From positions 124,001 through 188,000 of the forward strand of contig NZ_JAFLJM010000010.1 in NCBI RefSeq assembly GCF_017745675.1: a stretch of DNA of 64,000 nucleotides, read 5' to 3'. Of the stretch, positions 37,205-45,582 are shown piece by piece. This DNA comes from Alkalihalobacillus sp. BA299. GTDB lineage: Bacteria; Bacillota; Bacilli; Bacillales; Bacillaceae_F. The translations under genes were made by a program, and so were the position numbers. The notes under the pieces are model-generated. The model was not told where the DNA came from. It did not search any database and worked only from the letters and a program-made list of their open reading frames with translations. Each line of letters opens with the position of its first letter. Position 1 is the stretch's first letter.

Positions 37205-37648
37205 TTAAGTTTGCCCTTTTGACTGAATTCTATCCAAGATAATATTTAATGTTTGATTTAATATTTTCAATTCATCTTTGCTCATCGAAAGATTTTCTAT
37301 TAGTTGTGTGGGGATACAGTCTGCTTTTTCTTTTAATTTTGTCCCTTTTTCTGTTAGTGAAATGATAACACTTCTTTCATCCTCCAGTGACCTACGACGG
37401 ACGATGATCTCATTTGCTTCCATCCGTTTTAACATTGGAGTTAGTGTCCCTGAATCTAAAAACAATCTTTCTCCTAGTGCTTTTACCGTCATCGACTCTT
37501 CCTCCCATAATACTAATAAAACTAAGTATTGTGGATAGGTGACTTCCAATTCATCAAGCAGCTCTCTATAAAGCTTGGTAATCTGTCGTTCAGCAGTATA
37601 AATTTTAAAACAAATTTGATTTTCTAATTTTAGCTTCATATTATCCAT
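37205..37648 (-). CDS. ohrR: OhrR, MarR-family organic hydroperoxide sensor
   Basis: A 147-residue winged-helix repressor. The sensing Cys is C13 in LENQICFKIYTAER; the Tyr pair that hydrogen-bonds it in TYPQYLVLLVLWEE and the DNA-binding region LFLDSGTLTPMLKRMEANEI with the wing RRSLEDERSV match Bacillus OhrR. A second Cys lies in KADCIPTQ, unusual for the one-Cys Bacillus type. It is divergent from ohr with operator-like repeats between. Confidence 0.92.
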   Translation of the reverse strand: MDNMKLKLENQICFKIYTAERQITKLYRELLDELEVTYPQYLVLLVLWEEESMTVKALGERLFLDSGTLTPMLKRMEANEIIVRRRSLEDERSVIISLTEKGTKLKEKADCIPTQLIENLSMSKDELKILNQTLNIILDRIQSKGQT

Positions 37649-37705
37649 CGTTCATTCCCTTTCTATCTTTTCCTTGCTCATATTTTACAACAAAATTTAT
37701 CCTAG

Positions 37706-37797
37706 ACAAAATTAAATTGCACGAAATTTAATTGTTGACTATTTTAATAATGCACGTTATTATAGTTTTGTAAAATTAAATTGCGCACAATTATAAT
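37706..37797 (+). promoter_or_regulatory. ohr promoter with two OhrR operators
   Basis: -35 TTGACT (37735-37740) and -10 TATTAT (37758-37763) have a 17-bp spacer. AATTAAATTGCACGAAATTT (within 37706-37735) and AATTAAATTGCGCACAATTA (within 37773-37797) are inverted repeats like the B. subtilis OhrR operator, one overlapping -35 and one downstream of the start. Confidence 0.8.
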
Positions 37798-37822
37798 AGT
37801 GAAATTAAAGGAGTGACTTTTC

Positions 37823-38248
37823 ATGCATATTTTTTATACTGCTAAAGTAACAGCTGGTGGAGGTAGAAGTGGGAAAATAGAAAGTAGTAACGGAGCTCTA
37901 GATTTAGCGTTATCGATGCCTAAGGCTCTAGGTGGAGACGGAAAGGAAAATGCAACAAATCCAGAAGAATTATTTGCCGCTGGTTATGCTGCTTGTTTTG
38001 ATAGCGCCTTAAATTTAGTGGCTAGACAATTAAGAAAGAAAATCGATTCAAAAGTAGTCGCTGAAGTTAGTATTGGTAAAGATCCTGCAGACGGTGGATT
38101 TAAATTAGCGTCAGTACTTACTGTATTAATTAATGGCGTTTCATTAGAAGAAGCTGAGGAGTTAGTTAAAAAGGCACACGGGGTTTGCCCATACTCTAAA
38201 GCTACAGGAGGCAATATTGAAGTAGAATTAAGAACAGAATTAATGTAA
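37823..38248 (+). CDS. ohr: Organic hydroperoxide resistance protein Ohr
   Basis: A 141-residue OsmC/Ohr-family thiol peroxidase that reduces organic hydroperoxides. Both catalytic Cys are present, in GYAACFDSAL and GVCPYSKAT, and the N-terminal TAKVTAGGGRSGKI includes the conserved Arg. The start ATG follows AAAGGAGTGACTTTTC. It is induced when OhrR is oxidised. Confidence 0.95.
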   Translation: MHIFYTAKVTAGGGRSGKIESSNGALDLALSMPKALGGDGKENATNPEELFAAGYAACFDSALNLVARQLRKKIDSKVVAEVSIGKDPADGGFKLASVLTVLINGVSLEEAEELVKKAHGVCPYSKATGGNIEVELRTELM

Positions 38249-38308
38249 CAAATATCGATCAATATATATAGATATTCAATCACTACATTAACATAAACAT
38301 AAAAAATT

Positions 38309-38394
38309 GGGTGGCTCTAAAGGTATACGTCTCGTACCTTAACGATCAATATATGAAAGTTAGTGAGACGTACTTCTATCCTTATGAGTCACCC
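38309..38394. terminator. Large two-tier hairpin between ohr and yoaE
   Basis: An outer 9-bp stem (GGGTGGCTC with GAGTCACCC) encloses an inner perfect 8-bp stem (TACGTCTC with GAGACGTA, 38326-38333 and 38365-38372). T- and A-rich flanks are on both sides. It probably terminates ohr, though it is larger than usual. Confidence 0.6.
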
Positions 38395-38497
38395 ATGATT
38401 TTTATAATTTTAGATTTCACCCTATTTTCAGGTAAAGGATAGGATGAAAAAGCCTTATCGCTGTATCTTTCATTATTTCTTAACCCGCCAAGCAGTC

Positions 38498-40537
38498 TTA
38501 CTTTAATTTTTCAACATCTACTCTGCCAGAAAAGAACGTTGCACCGCCGCCCATATCAGCTACTCGGTCAGGGGCAAGTGAATTAACGAAGCTTTTAGTA
38601 TGTGGCATATCCGCCCAAAGACCTTGACTGACGACGACACCAGGCAGAACATTTTCTCCTACCGCTGCAACGAGCTCACATTCGCCGCGTCCATTCCAAA
38701 CTCGGACTGTATCACCGTTTTCAATCGAACGTTTTGCTGCATCCGCTTCATTCATATGCAGTCGCGGGAATTTTTCTAACGTAATATGCTTTTCATTATT
38801 CGAAAAGGTTGAATTCAAAAAGTTATGATTCGGCGCCGGAATAAACAAAAATGGGAAATCCCCATCGTGAATAATCGGCGTATACGTAGGAAGCGGTGGA
38901 AACCCATCTCGTTCCATTTGCTCAGAGTAAAGCTCAATTTTTCCACTAGGTGTTGGTAAGTTATCTAGAAGCCCAATGCTTCTATCAGCCTTTATAAATT
39001 GCTTTTCAACGAAAGTTTCATAGCTTACATCTTTTAAATATGGGTTGTTCACATCTGTAATCGACTGCTGAATTAATTGTTCATCGGTTTGTTCAAATGC
39101 TTCTTCTTGGAAACCGAAAGCTTTCGCCAACAGTCTGAAAACATCAGGATTTGACTTACTTTCCCCAAATGGTTCGATAACTGGCTGTTGAATTTGCATG
39201 TAGTGATGCCAATAAGACGTATAAAAATCCGTATTCTCGAAGGATGATGTTGCTGGGAGGACAAGATCTGCATACATCGCCGTCTCTGTTAAAAATAAAT
39301 CATGGACAACGGTAAACAAATCATCTCTTTCAAACCCTTTTCGGACTTTATTTCCTTCAGGGGCAACTATCGCCGGATTACTATTATACACATAGATTGA
39401 CCTAATCGGCTCACGTTTATCTAGTAACGCTTGACCAATGAGATTCATATTGATAACACGTGAGTTTCTATTTTTCCTTAAATCAGGGCGTTGCAAAGCA
39501 TTTACATTGTGGCTTAGGAAACTACTATTGCCTTTAATTGCGCCGCCTCCTTTTACCTTCCATTGACCTGTAAGTGCTGGAAGACAGGAAATCGTTCGTA
39601 CCGCCATGCCCCCGTTATCATGATGCTGCAATCCATTCCCGATTCGAATAAACGAAGGAGACGTCTGCCCATACATACGAGCTAAGCGGTAAATGTCTTC
39701 TACAGGAACACCTGTAATTCCAGCTACGGTCGCTGGATCATATTGAATAACATGCTGACGCAATGCATCATGTCCAACCGTATACTCCTTTAGGAATTCA
39801 TTGTCTGCCATGTTCTCTGCAAATAATATATGCATGATCCCAAGCGCAAGAGCACCATCGGTTCCTGGTAAAATGGGAATAAACCAGTCTGCTAAGCGAC
39901 CCGTTTGATTTTTATGAACGTCAATGACCACGATTTCTGCTCCGTTTTTTCTCGCTTTTTGGGCTAAAGCCACTTGATGCATATTCGTACTTACTGCGTT
40001 CACACCCCAGAAAATGAATAATTTCGAATGTACGGTCTCTTCGGGGTCTGTACCAAAGCTCCCACCCATTGTGTAGTAGTAGCCTTTTGATCCAGCTGCC
40101 GAACAAATCGTTTGATCTTGAATACTCGTCCCCAATCGATTGAAAAATCGACGATCCATACCTTCTGCACTAAGTCTCCCCATATTGCCATAAAAACCAT
40201 AAGGAAGAATACTTTCTGGCCCAGTCTGTTCTATAAGATCTGTCCATCGGTCTTTGATCGTCTGAATTGCCTCATCCCAACTGATTCGCTCAAATTTTCC
40301 TTCTCCTTTACGTCCGACACGTTTTAGTGGATATTGGAGACGATTTTTATCATAGATACGATCTGTCATATGCCGAACTTTATTACAAATATTCCCTTGT
40401 GTTACGGGATGATCAGGATTCCCAGCAACTTTGATAATTTTTCCATCTTTTTTGTGTAACAGAAGCCCACATTGATCAGGACAATCAAGCGGACAAACTG
40501 CTGGAAAAATACCATCTTTTTCTTCTGTAAATGCCAT
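38498..40537 (-). CDS. yoaE: Molybdopterin oxidoreductase (YoaE-like)
   Basis: A 679-residue soluble molybdoenzyme of the DMSO-reductase family. The N-terminal CPLDCPDQC with a later NICNK binds a 4Fe-4S cluster, and the molybdopterin segments WGVNAVSTN, LPGTDGALALG and PATSSFENTD follow in order. The C-terminal LHMNEADAAKRSIENGDTVRVWNGRGE is the cofactor-cap domain. There is no Tat signal or partner subunit nearby, so it is cytoplasmic, with unknown substrate and electron partner. Start follows AGGAATTTTTTT. It matches the stand-alone YoaE type of B. subtilis. Confidence 0.88.
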   Translation of the reverse strand: MAFTEEKDGIFPAVCPLDCPDQCGLLLHKKDGKIIKVAGNPDHPVTQGNICNKVRHMTDRIYDKNRLQYPLKRVGRKGEGKFERISWDEAIQTIKDRWTDLIEQTGPESILPYGFYGNMGRLSAEGMDRRFFNRLGTSIQDQTICSAAGSKGYYYTMGGSFGTDPEETVHSKLFIFWGVNAVSTNMHQVALAQKARKNGAEIVVIDVHKNQTGRLADWFIPILPGTDGALALGIMHILFAENMADNEFLKEYTVGHDALRQHVIQYDPATVAGITGVPVEDIYRLARMYGQTSPSFIRIGNGLQHHDNGGMAVRTISCLPALTGQWKVKGGGAIKGNSSFLSHNVNALQRPDLRKNRNSRVINMNLIGQALLDKREPIRSIYVYNSNPAIVAPEGNKVRKGFERDDLFTVVHDLFLTETAMYADLVLPATSSFENTDFYTSYWHHYMQIQQPVIEPFGESKSNPDVFRLLAKAFGFQEEAFEQTDEQLIQQSITDVNNPYLKDVSYETFVEKQFIKADRSIGLLDNLPTPSGKIELYSEQMERDGFPPLPTYTPIIHDGDFPFLFIPAPNHNFLNSTFSNNEKHITLEKFPRLHMNEADAAKRSIENGDTVRVWNGRGECELVAAVGENVLPGVVVSQGLWADMPHTKSFVNSLAPDRVADMGGGATFFSGRVDVEKLK

Positions 40538-40789
40538 AAAAAAATTCCTTTCTTCCTACTAATCTATGATTTCAAGGCACACTTTTATCTATCAGAAATT
40601 AATCAGTTCAATTCAAACCATATGAATAAGATTATCATTTTTCGTGCCACTTCGCATCTGATTCATCCTATAAAAGTTTTAATTATCAAATAAAATAATA
40701 ATACTATAATATCAATATTTTATAAATAAAAGTTATTTATAGTTAGCAAGACCTATGTGAAATTATTAGGAGGTATCCTTACAAACCCC

Positions 40790-40817
40790 TTGAATATCAT
40801 CCCTAATCTCATATGAT
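40790..40817 (+). promoter_or_regulatory. Candidate promoter of the urease cluster
   Basis: TTGAAT (40790-40795), 16 bp, TATGAT (40812-40817), about 130 bases before ureD. In the gap 40538-40950 a sequence TAGGAGGTATCC near 40767 looks like a ribosome site but has no start codon after it. No GlnR/TnrA-type palindrome was recognised. Confidence 0.4.
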
Positions 40818-40950
40818 TAAATTAATAGAAATTGAAATATTTAAAGAAGAGTAAATACTTTAATTACTCATAAACACGAAAAGGCATTTACTATCACTTT
40901 TTTAATAGAGAAATTTGTTTTCAAAAAATAAGTATCCTGGAGGTTTCGTA

Positions 40951-41763
40951 TTGTTAGGAAGACTTAATCTAACTGTCAAACTTAGTGAAGAAAAAAGCAT
41001 TTTATCCAACCTCAATTTTTCTTCACCTGTCAAAGTAATGAGGCCATTCTATCTAGATGATATCGGTACCGCTTATCTATATATAATGGATATTTCTGGA
41101 GGTATGCTTTCAAATGATACACTTGATTTTGATATCAGAGTAGAAAAAGATTCACATTTATACATAACGAATAATTCAGCTACGAAAATCCATCCAATGG
41201 AAGAAGGTTTCGCTACGATCAACAATTATTTTCTTATTAAAGAAGGTGCAAGTTTAGAATACTTCCCCGAAGAAATCACATTATATAAAGATAGCTCATT
41301 AAAGACGAGTACGATCATTGATTTACATGAACATTCCTGTATCGCCGCATCTGAGATTCTTTTTATGGGACGGAAAAATTATGGCGAGGTTCTTAATTTC
41401 AAAAACCTCACCAGTCATTTTGAAATAAGAATGAAGGGAAACATTTTATTGTTTGAGAGATTTAATATGGACCCGCAAAAAGAGAATTATAAAGGTTTAG
41501 GTTTTATGGAGAATTATAGCCACTATGGAAGTCTATATTTATACTCTCCTCAAAATGATCGTGCATTGTTAGAAACTATTCGCAGCTCCTTAGAAAACTC
41601 TCATGAAAATGCACATATAGCAAGCAGCCTTCATCATAGTGGTGTTATTGTCATAAAAGCACTTTCTAACAACCACTATTCTATTAAAGCTTTGTTTAAA
41701 TTAATATGGCAGCATGTTCGGCCAAAGTTGTTAAAGGAGAGGTTGCCTTATATTCGCAAATAA
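40951..41763 (+). CDS. ureD: Urease accessory protein UreD
   Basis: A 270-residue UreD/UreH, the scaffold that binds apo-urease and recruits UreF (and usually UreG) for nickel insertion. RLNLTVKLSEEKSIL at the start, LHITNNSATKIHPM-like YITNNSATKIHPMEEGFA, and LEYFPEEITLYKDS are typical of the family. The start is the TTG at 40951 after GGAGGTTTCGTA; the frame extends 12 codons upstream over this ribosome site. It is first in the cluster, which is not its most common position. Confidence 0.9.
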   Translation: MLGRLNLTVKLSEEKSILSNLNFSSPVKVMRPFYLDDIGTAYLYIMDISGGMLSNDTLDFDIRVEKDSHLYITNNSATKIHPMEEGFATINNYFLIKEGASLEYFPEEITLYKDSSLKTSTIIDLHEHSCIAASEILFMGRKNYGEVLNFKNLTSHFEIRMKGNILLFERFNMDPQKENYKGLGFMENYSHYGSLYLYSPQNDRALLETIRSSLENSHENAHIASSLHHSGVIVIKALSNNHYSIKALFKLIWQHVRPKLLKERLPYIRK

Positions 41764-42442
41764 ACAGATTTCTAACTTATTAACTTGGCTACAATTATCA
41801 GGTGGAACTTTTCCAACAGGTGGTTTTAATCATTCATATGGACTTGAAACCTATATCCAATCCTCCACCATAAAGACTGGAAAAGATCTCGGAAAAATTT
41901 TACATGTTCAATTAAAAACGATGAAATACTCGGATGTTATTTTCATAAAAGAAGCTTATTACGCCACATGTAATAACATGTGGGAAAAGCTCTCCTATTT
42001 AGATCAATATTATTCAGCTTTTAAAATTGAAGATGAGTTAACAGCAGCTAGCATAAAAACAGGTCGTTCACTTTTATACGGTGTTATTCCATTATATTCA
42101 GGAGAAGCAGTAGTAGCGTTAAACAAATTAAAAGCTTTAAAAATAAGTCATTATCCCGTTATCTATGGAGCGATCACCTCAATTTTAGATTTATCTTTGG
42201 AGGAAGCCATCTACACATATCTATACTCTTCTCTTTCAAATCTTGTTTATGTATCTAGCCGGATTATCCCATTAGGACAAACAGAAGCTCAAAGAGTGTT
42301 AGCTGTGATTCGAGAGGATATGACAGATCAAGAATTTGACTATGAATCTCTTACCTTAGACGACATTTCCACTTTTAGCCCCGGACTTCAGCTAGCTTCA
42401 ATGAAACACGAGACATTATTTTCAAGATTATGTATGTCATAG
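41750..42442 (+). CDS. ureF: Urease accessory protein UreF, no canonical start codon
   Basis: UreF works with UreD to gate nickel and carbamate delivery to urease. The conserved N-terminal region LLTWLQLSGGTFPTGGFNHS lies entirely upstream of the first ATG (41921), which would cut off about 57 residues. Between the in-frame stop at 41732 and that ATG there is no ATG, GTG or TTG. The strong ribosome site AAAGGAGAGG (41733-41742) points at the ATA codon at 41750, giving 230 residues, a normal UreF length. Either ATA is used or the start has mutated. It overlaps ureD by 14 bases. Confidence 0.8.
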   Translation: MFANKQISNLLTWLQLSGGTFPTGGFNHSYGLETYIQSSTIKTGKDLGKILHVQLKTMKYSDVIFIKEAYYATCNNMWEKLSYLDQYYSAFKIEDELTAASIKTGRSLLYGVIPLYSGEAVVALNKLKALKISHYPVIYGAITSILDLSLEEAIYTYLYSSLSNLVYVSSRIIPLGQTEAQRVLAVIREDMTDQEFDYESLTLDDISTFSPGLQLASMKHETLFSRLCMS

Positions 42443-42469
42443 ATTATATTCAGATTTGGAGGGTAAGCC

Positions 42470-42823
42470 ATGCATTTAACCCCGAGGGAAAATGAAAGAT
42501 TAACACTTTTTGTAGCAGCCGAATTTGCAAGAAGAAAATTTAAGGACGGCATTAAATTAAATCACCCTGAAACGATTGCTATTATTTGTGACGAGCTCTT
42601 AGAACAGGCCCGTTATGGAAATAAAAGCCTATCAGATGTCATTGCTTTAGGAAGAAGGATTCTTACAAAAGAAGACGTTATGACTGGAGTCCCTAAGCTA
42701 ATCCCTATCATTCAAGTTGAAGGAGTTTTCGACGATGGTGCAAAATTAATTACTGTTTATGACCCTATTACGTGTTCGACCCGGTCTGAGCTTGAAAATG
42801 AACCGTATATAACTCTCAAATAG
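42470..42823 (+). CDS. ureA: Urease gamma subunit
   Basis: A 117-residue structural subunit. HLTPRENERLTLFVAAEFARRK at the start and MTGVPKLIPIIQVEGVFDDGAKLITVYDPI at the end are characteristic. It has about 17 extra residues at the C-terminus over the usual 100. Start follows GGAGGGTAAGCC. It is 6 bases upstream of the in-frame extension of ureB. Confidence 0.95.
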   Translation: MHLTPRENERLTLFVAAEFARRKFKDGIKLNHPETIAIICDELLEQARYGNKSLSDVIALGRRILTKEDVMTGVPKLIPIIQVEGVFDDGAKLITVYDPITCSTRSELENEPYITLK

Positions 42824-42838
42824 CTAGGAGTGATTCTC

Positions 42839-43246
42839 TTGAATTTTAAAGGGCTCGAAGTTGGATCCATTATTTTTAAAGAGGAAGACATCACGATCCA
42901 TAAACGTTCAAAAAGAATAAAGCTAAAAGTTGTTCATTGTGGTGATCGTCCTATTCAAATTGGCTCTCATTATCATTTCTTTGAGGCTAACAAAGTACTT
43001 AAGTTTGATAGAGAAAAGGCTTTTGGTATGCATTTAGATATATTATCTGGTACAGCTGTTCGATTTGAGCCAGGAGATGAAACCATTGTTTCTTTAGTGG
43101 AGTATAGTGGCAATAAAAATATCATTGGCTTTAATGGGTTAACGATGGGTAACGTTGGAGATGAACTGGTCAAACAAGAAGCAATTAAAAAAGCACGTGA
43201 ACGGGGATTTTTATTTTCAGGTGAGGTGGATGATAATGAAATATAG
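42839..43246 (+). CDS. ureB: Urease beta subunit
   Basis: A 135-residue beta-sandwich subunit: [32 protein letters not shown] and [11 protein letters not shown] are the family core. The C-terminal tail (residues after about 105) is like that of other two- and three-subunit ureases. A TTG at 42839, nine bases after TAGGAG, is the likely start; the GTG at 42830 overlaps the ribosome site. Its end overlaps the ureC start by 11 bases, indicating translational coupling. Confidence 0.93.
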   Translation: MNFKGLEVGSIIFKEEDITIHKRSKRIKLKVVHCGDRPIQIGSHYHFFEANKVLKFDREKAFGMHLDILSGTAVRFEPGDETIVSLVEYSGNKNIIGFNGLTMGNVGDELVKQEAIKKARERGFLFSGEVDDNEI

Positions 43247-44948
43247 TAGAAGAAACTATGGCGAAATTTATGGTCCAACAGTTGGTGACAAGGTTAGTTT
43301 AGCTGATACAAATTTATGGATTGAAATCGAAAAAGATTATAACTCAGAATCTTACGGAGATGAAGCAGTTGTTGGGGGCGGAAAAACCATTCGAGATGGA
43401 ATGGGGTTATCAAACACTTCTAGCAAAAGTGAAACGCTTGATTTTGCAATAACGAATGTGATTATTATGGACCCTGAACTAGGTGTTATCAAAGGTGATA
43501 TCGGTATAAAAGACGGTAAAATCGTCGGGATCGGAAAAGCAGGGAACCCTGAAATAATGGATATAACACCTGGTCTTATCATTGGCCCAGGTACTGACAT
43601 AATCTCAGCTTCTCCCGGTATGATTGCTACAGCCGGCGGAATTGATACTCATATTCATTTTATTTCAACCGATCTTGTCGGAGAGTCACTTAGTAGTGGT
43701 CTTACAACGATGATAGGTGGAGGGAGCGGTGCCGTAACATTAGCTATTGACGCTGCTGGTGAATTTAATGTACAACGAATGATTGAAGCATTTGAGTCGT
43801 TTCCGGTCAATGTTGGCATTATCGGAAAAGGAACTTTAAGTAAAAAAGAAGCTGTCATTGAGCAGATTGAGGCTGGGGTCATTGGACTTAAGATTCACGA
43901 GGACTGGGGAGCGACCCCTTCCGTTATCGATAATTGCCTATCTGTTGCTGATCAGTTTGACGTTCAAGTACAAATTCACACGGATACGTTAAATGAATCA
44001 GGCTTTGTAGATGATACTTTAGATGCCATTAAGCAGCGAACTATACACGCTTACCATGTAGAAGGAGCCGGTGGTGGACATGCACCAGATATATTAAAGT
44101 CAGTTTCGTACCCTTGGATTCTTCCTTCTTCTACTAATCCAACAAATCCTTTTACTGTCAACACAGTAGATGAACATTTAGATATGATTATGGTTGCCCA
44201 TCATTTAAACCCACTGATCCCTGAAGATGTATCCTTCGCTGACTCTCGTGTTCGCTACGAAACGATTGGAGCCGAAGATATCTTACATGACCTAGGAGCA
44301 ATTAGTATGATGAGTTCTGACTCACAAGGGATGGGTCGTGTCGGAGAAACGATTTCACGAACTTGGCAGCTAGCTGCCAAAATGAAGTTGCAACGTGGCC
44401 CTCTAGAAGGTGATTCAGAGTATAATGATAATAAACGTGTTCTTAGATATTTAGCAAAATATACGACCAATCCAGCGATTGCACTTGGAATTCAGGATTA
44501 TGTTGGATCACTAAAACCAGGAAAAATCGCTGACATTGTGTTATGGAAGCATGATTTTTTTGGTGCGAAGCCTGAGCGAATCATTAAATCCGGTTTCGTT
44601 GTATGGTCCGCTATGGGAGAACCTAACGCTTCAGTAATGACATGCGAGCCTATTACTTATCGACCTCAGTTTGGTGCATTTGGAAGCAACCCAAATCGAC
44701 TTTCATATGTATTTACAAATAAATTAGCATTAGAGAAAGGCCTGAAAGAAAAAGTTCCAAATTCTGCACAAAAATTATTGCCGGTAAAAAACACTAGAAA
44801 CATCACCAAAAAGGATATGGTTCGAAACGACTACTGTCCCAACATTAAGGTTGATCCTGAAACATATAAAGTATTTATTGACGGAGTTCCTATTAAAGCA
44901 GAGCCTATTAGTGATTTGCCTTTAAACAAATTATATTTTTTACGATAG
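43236..44948 (+). CDS. ureC: Urease alpha (catalytic) subunit
   Basis: A 570-residue nickel enzyme that hydrolyses urea to ammonia and carbamate. All nickel ligands are kept: His pair in [10 protein letters not shown], carbamylated Lys in GLKIHEDWG, His in [11 protein letters not shown] and [14 protein letters not shown], and Asp in SSDSQ. The mobile-flap segment reads MVAHHLNP: the catalytic His is there but the flap Cys that usually precedes it is Ala. ATG 43236 follows AGGTGAGGTGG; the frame is open further upstream inside ureB and is rejected. Confidence 0.96.
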   Translation: MKYSRRNYGEIYGPTVGDKVSLADTNLWIEIEKDYNSESYGDEAVVGGGKTIRDGMGLSNTSSKSETLDFAITNVIIMDPELGVIKGDIGIKDGKIVGIGKAGNPEIMDITPGLIIGPGTDIISASPGMIATAGGIDTHIHFISTDLVGESLSSGLTTMIGGGSGAVTLAIDAAGEFNVQRMIEAFESFPVNVGIIGKGTLSKKEAVIEQIEAGVIGLKIHEDWGATPSVIDNCLSVADQFDVQVQIHTDTLNESGFVDDTLDAIKQRTIHAYHVEGAGGGHAPDILKSVSYPWILPSSTNPTNPFTVNTVDEHLDMIMVAHHLNPLIPEDVSFADSRVRYETIGAEDILHDLGAISMMSSDSQGMGRVGETISRTWQLAAKMKLQRGPLEGDSEYNDNKRVLRYLAKYTTNPAIALGIQDYVGSLKPGKIADIVLWKHDFFGAKPERIIKSGFVVWSAMGEPNASVMTCEPITYRPQFGAFGSNPNRLSYVFTNKLALEKGLKEKVPNSAQKLLPVKNTRNITKKDMVRNDYCPNIKVDPETYKVFIDGVPIKAEPISDLPLNKLYFLR

Positions 44949-44954
44949 ACAGCA

Positions 44955-44992
44955 GACAAAGAGCGTTCCTAAAAATAGGAACGCTCTTTGTC
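44955..44992 (+). terminator. Strong hairpin after ureC
   Basis: A perfect 16-bp stem (GACAAAGAGCGTTCCT and its complement) around an AAAAAT loop, 7 bases after the ureC stop. It lacks a T-run, so it may be a weak terminator or an mRNA 3'-end stabiliser. Confidence 0.65.
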
Positions 44993-45127
44993 AATCCATT
45001 ATGCTATTATGATTATTTAATAATCATTTCTTTTGTACGGCTTTTTGATAACTCTTATCTTCTTCTTTTTCGTTTCATCTGACGTATTCGATCCTAGACA
45101 AGAGATCTTTTAGTATTAGGTGATTTT

Positions 45128-45485
45128 TCATGGAAGTTCGTTATCTCTTTGAAAGGCTTGTCCTACCCTAAATAATGTGACTTCATCAAATGGCTTTCCA
45201 ATAATCTGCATTCCCAATTGGCAAATTGTTATCATCAAATCCACAAGGTACCTCCCCAAGCGAATTCATGAAGATTTGTTTTTCCAATAATATTGGCACC
45301 ACTACTTTTTAAACGACTAACAACGGTTGCATTAACTCTCGAGATTGTGGTTTACTCATTTTCGCACTTAACTGATTTGCAGCCTCTATTCAGCTTTTTA
45401 ATTCTGGTTTTATGACTTCTAGTCGATCTTTTGATAAAGGTAGGTTCGCAAAAGTTGCTACCACTTTTATATCTTTTGTCTCCAC
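45128..45485 (-). pseudogene. Degenerate GatC-like partner plus amidase-signature enzyme
   Basis: From a GTG (45485) behind AGGAGGAACGATC, about 30 codons (TFANLPLSKDRLEVIKPELKS) read as a small GatC/AtzG-like amidase partner, then a TGA replaces what is probably a Trp codon. After a deletion the frame of an amidase appears (TVVSRLKSSGANIIGKTNLH, as in the three intact amidases). After a second deletion and frameshift its C-terminal end follows (GMQIIGKPFDEVTLFRVGQAF). Only about a fifth of the gene pair is left. Confidence 0.75.
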
Positions 45486-45517
45486 GATCGTTCCTCCTAA
45501 GAAAACGTAGATAGATA

Positions 45518-45557
45518 AAAATTGAGAAACAAGCTACTGCCTGTTTTCTCAATTTTT
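45518..45557 (-). terminator. Terminator of the opp-amidase operon
   Basis: ATTGAGAAAACA/TGTTTCTCAAT stem with TTTTTATC following on the minus strand, 26 bases after the stop of amidase 1. Confidence 0.75.
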
Positions 45558-45582
45558 GATGATTTCCCATAACCTAGTTTCA

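Noticed and set aside
40767-40778. Ribosome-site-like TAGGAGGTATCC in the ureD upstream gap as a hidden gene
   Set aside because: No start codon or frame follows within a usable distance.
41921-42442. ureF starting at the ATG at 41921
   Set aside because: It would remove the conserved LQLSGGTFPTGGFNHS region, and no ribosome site precedes this ATG.
43352-43882. Long open frames on the minus strand inside ureC
   Set aside because: They are shadows of ureC with no ribosome sites and low-complexity composition.
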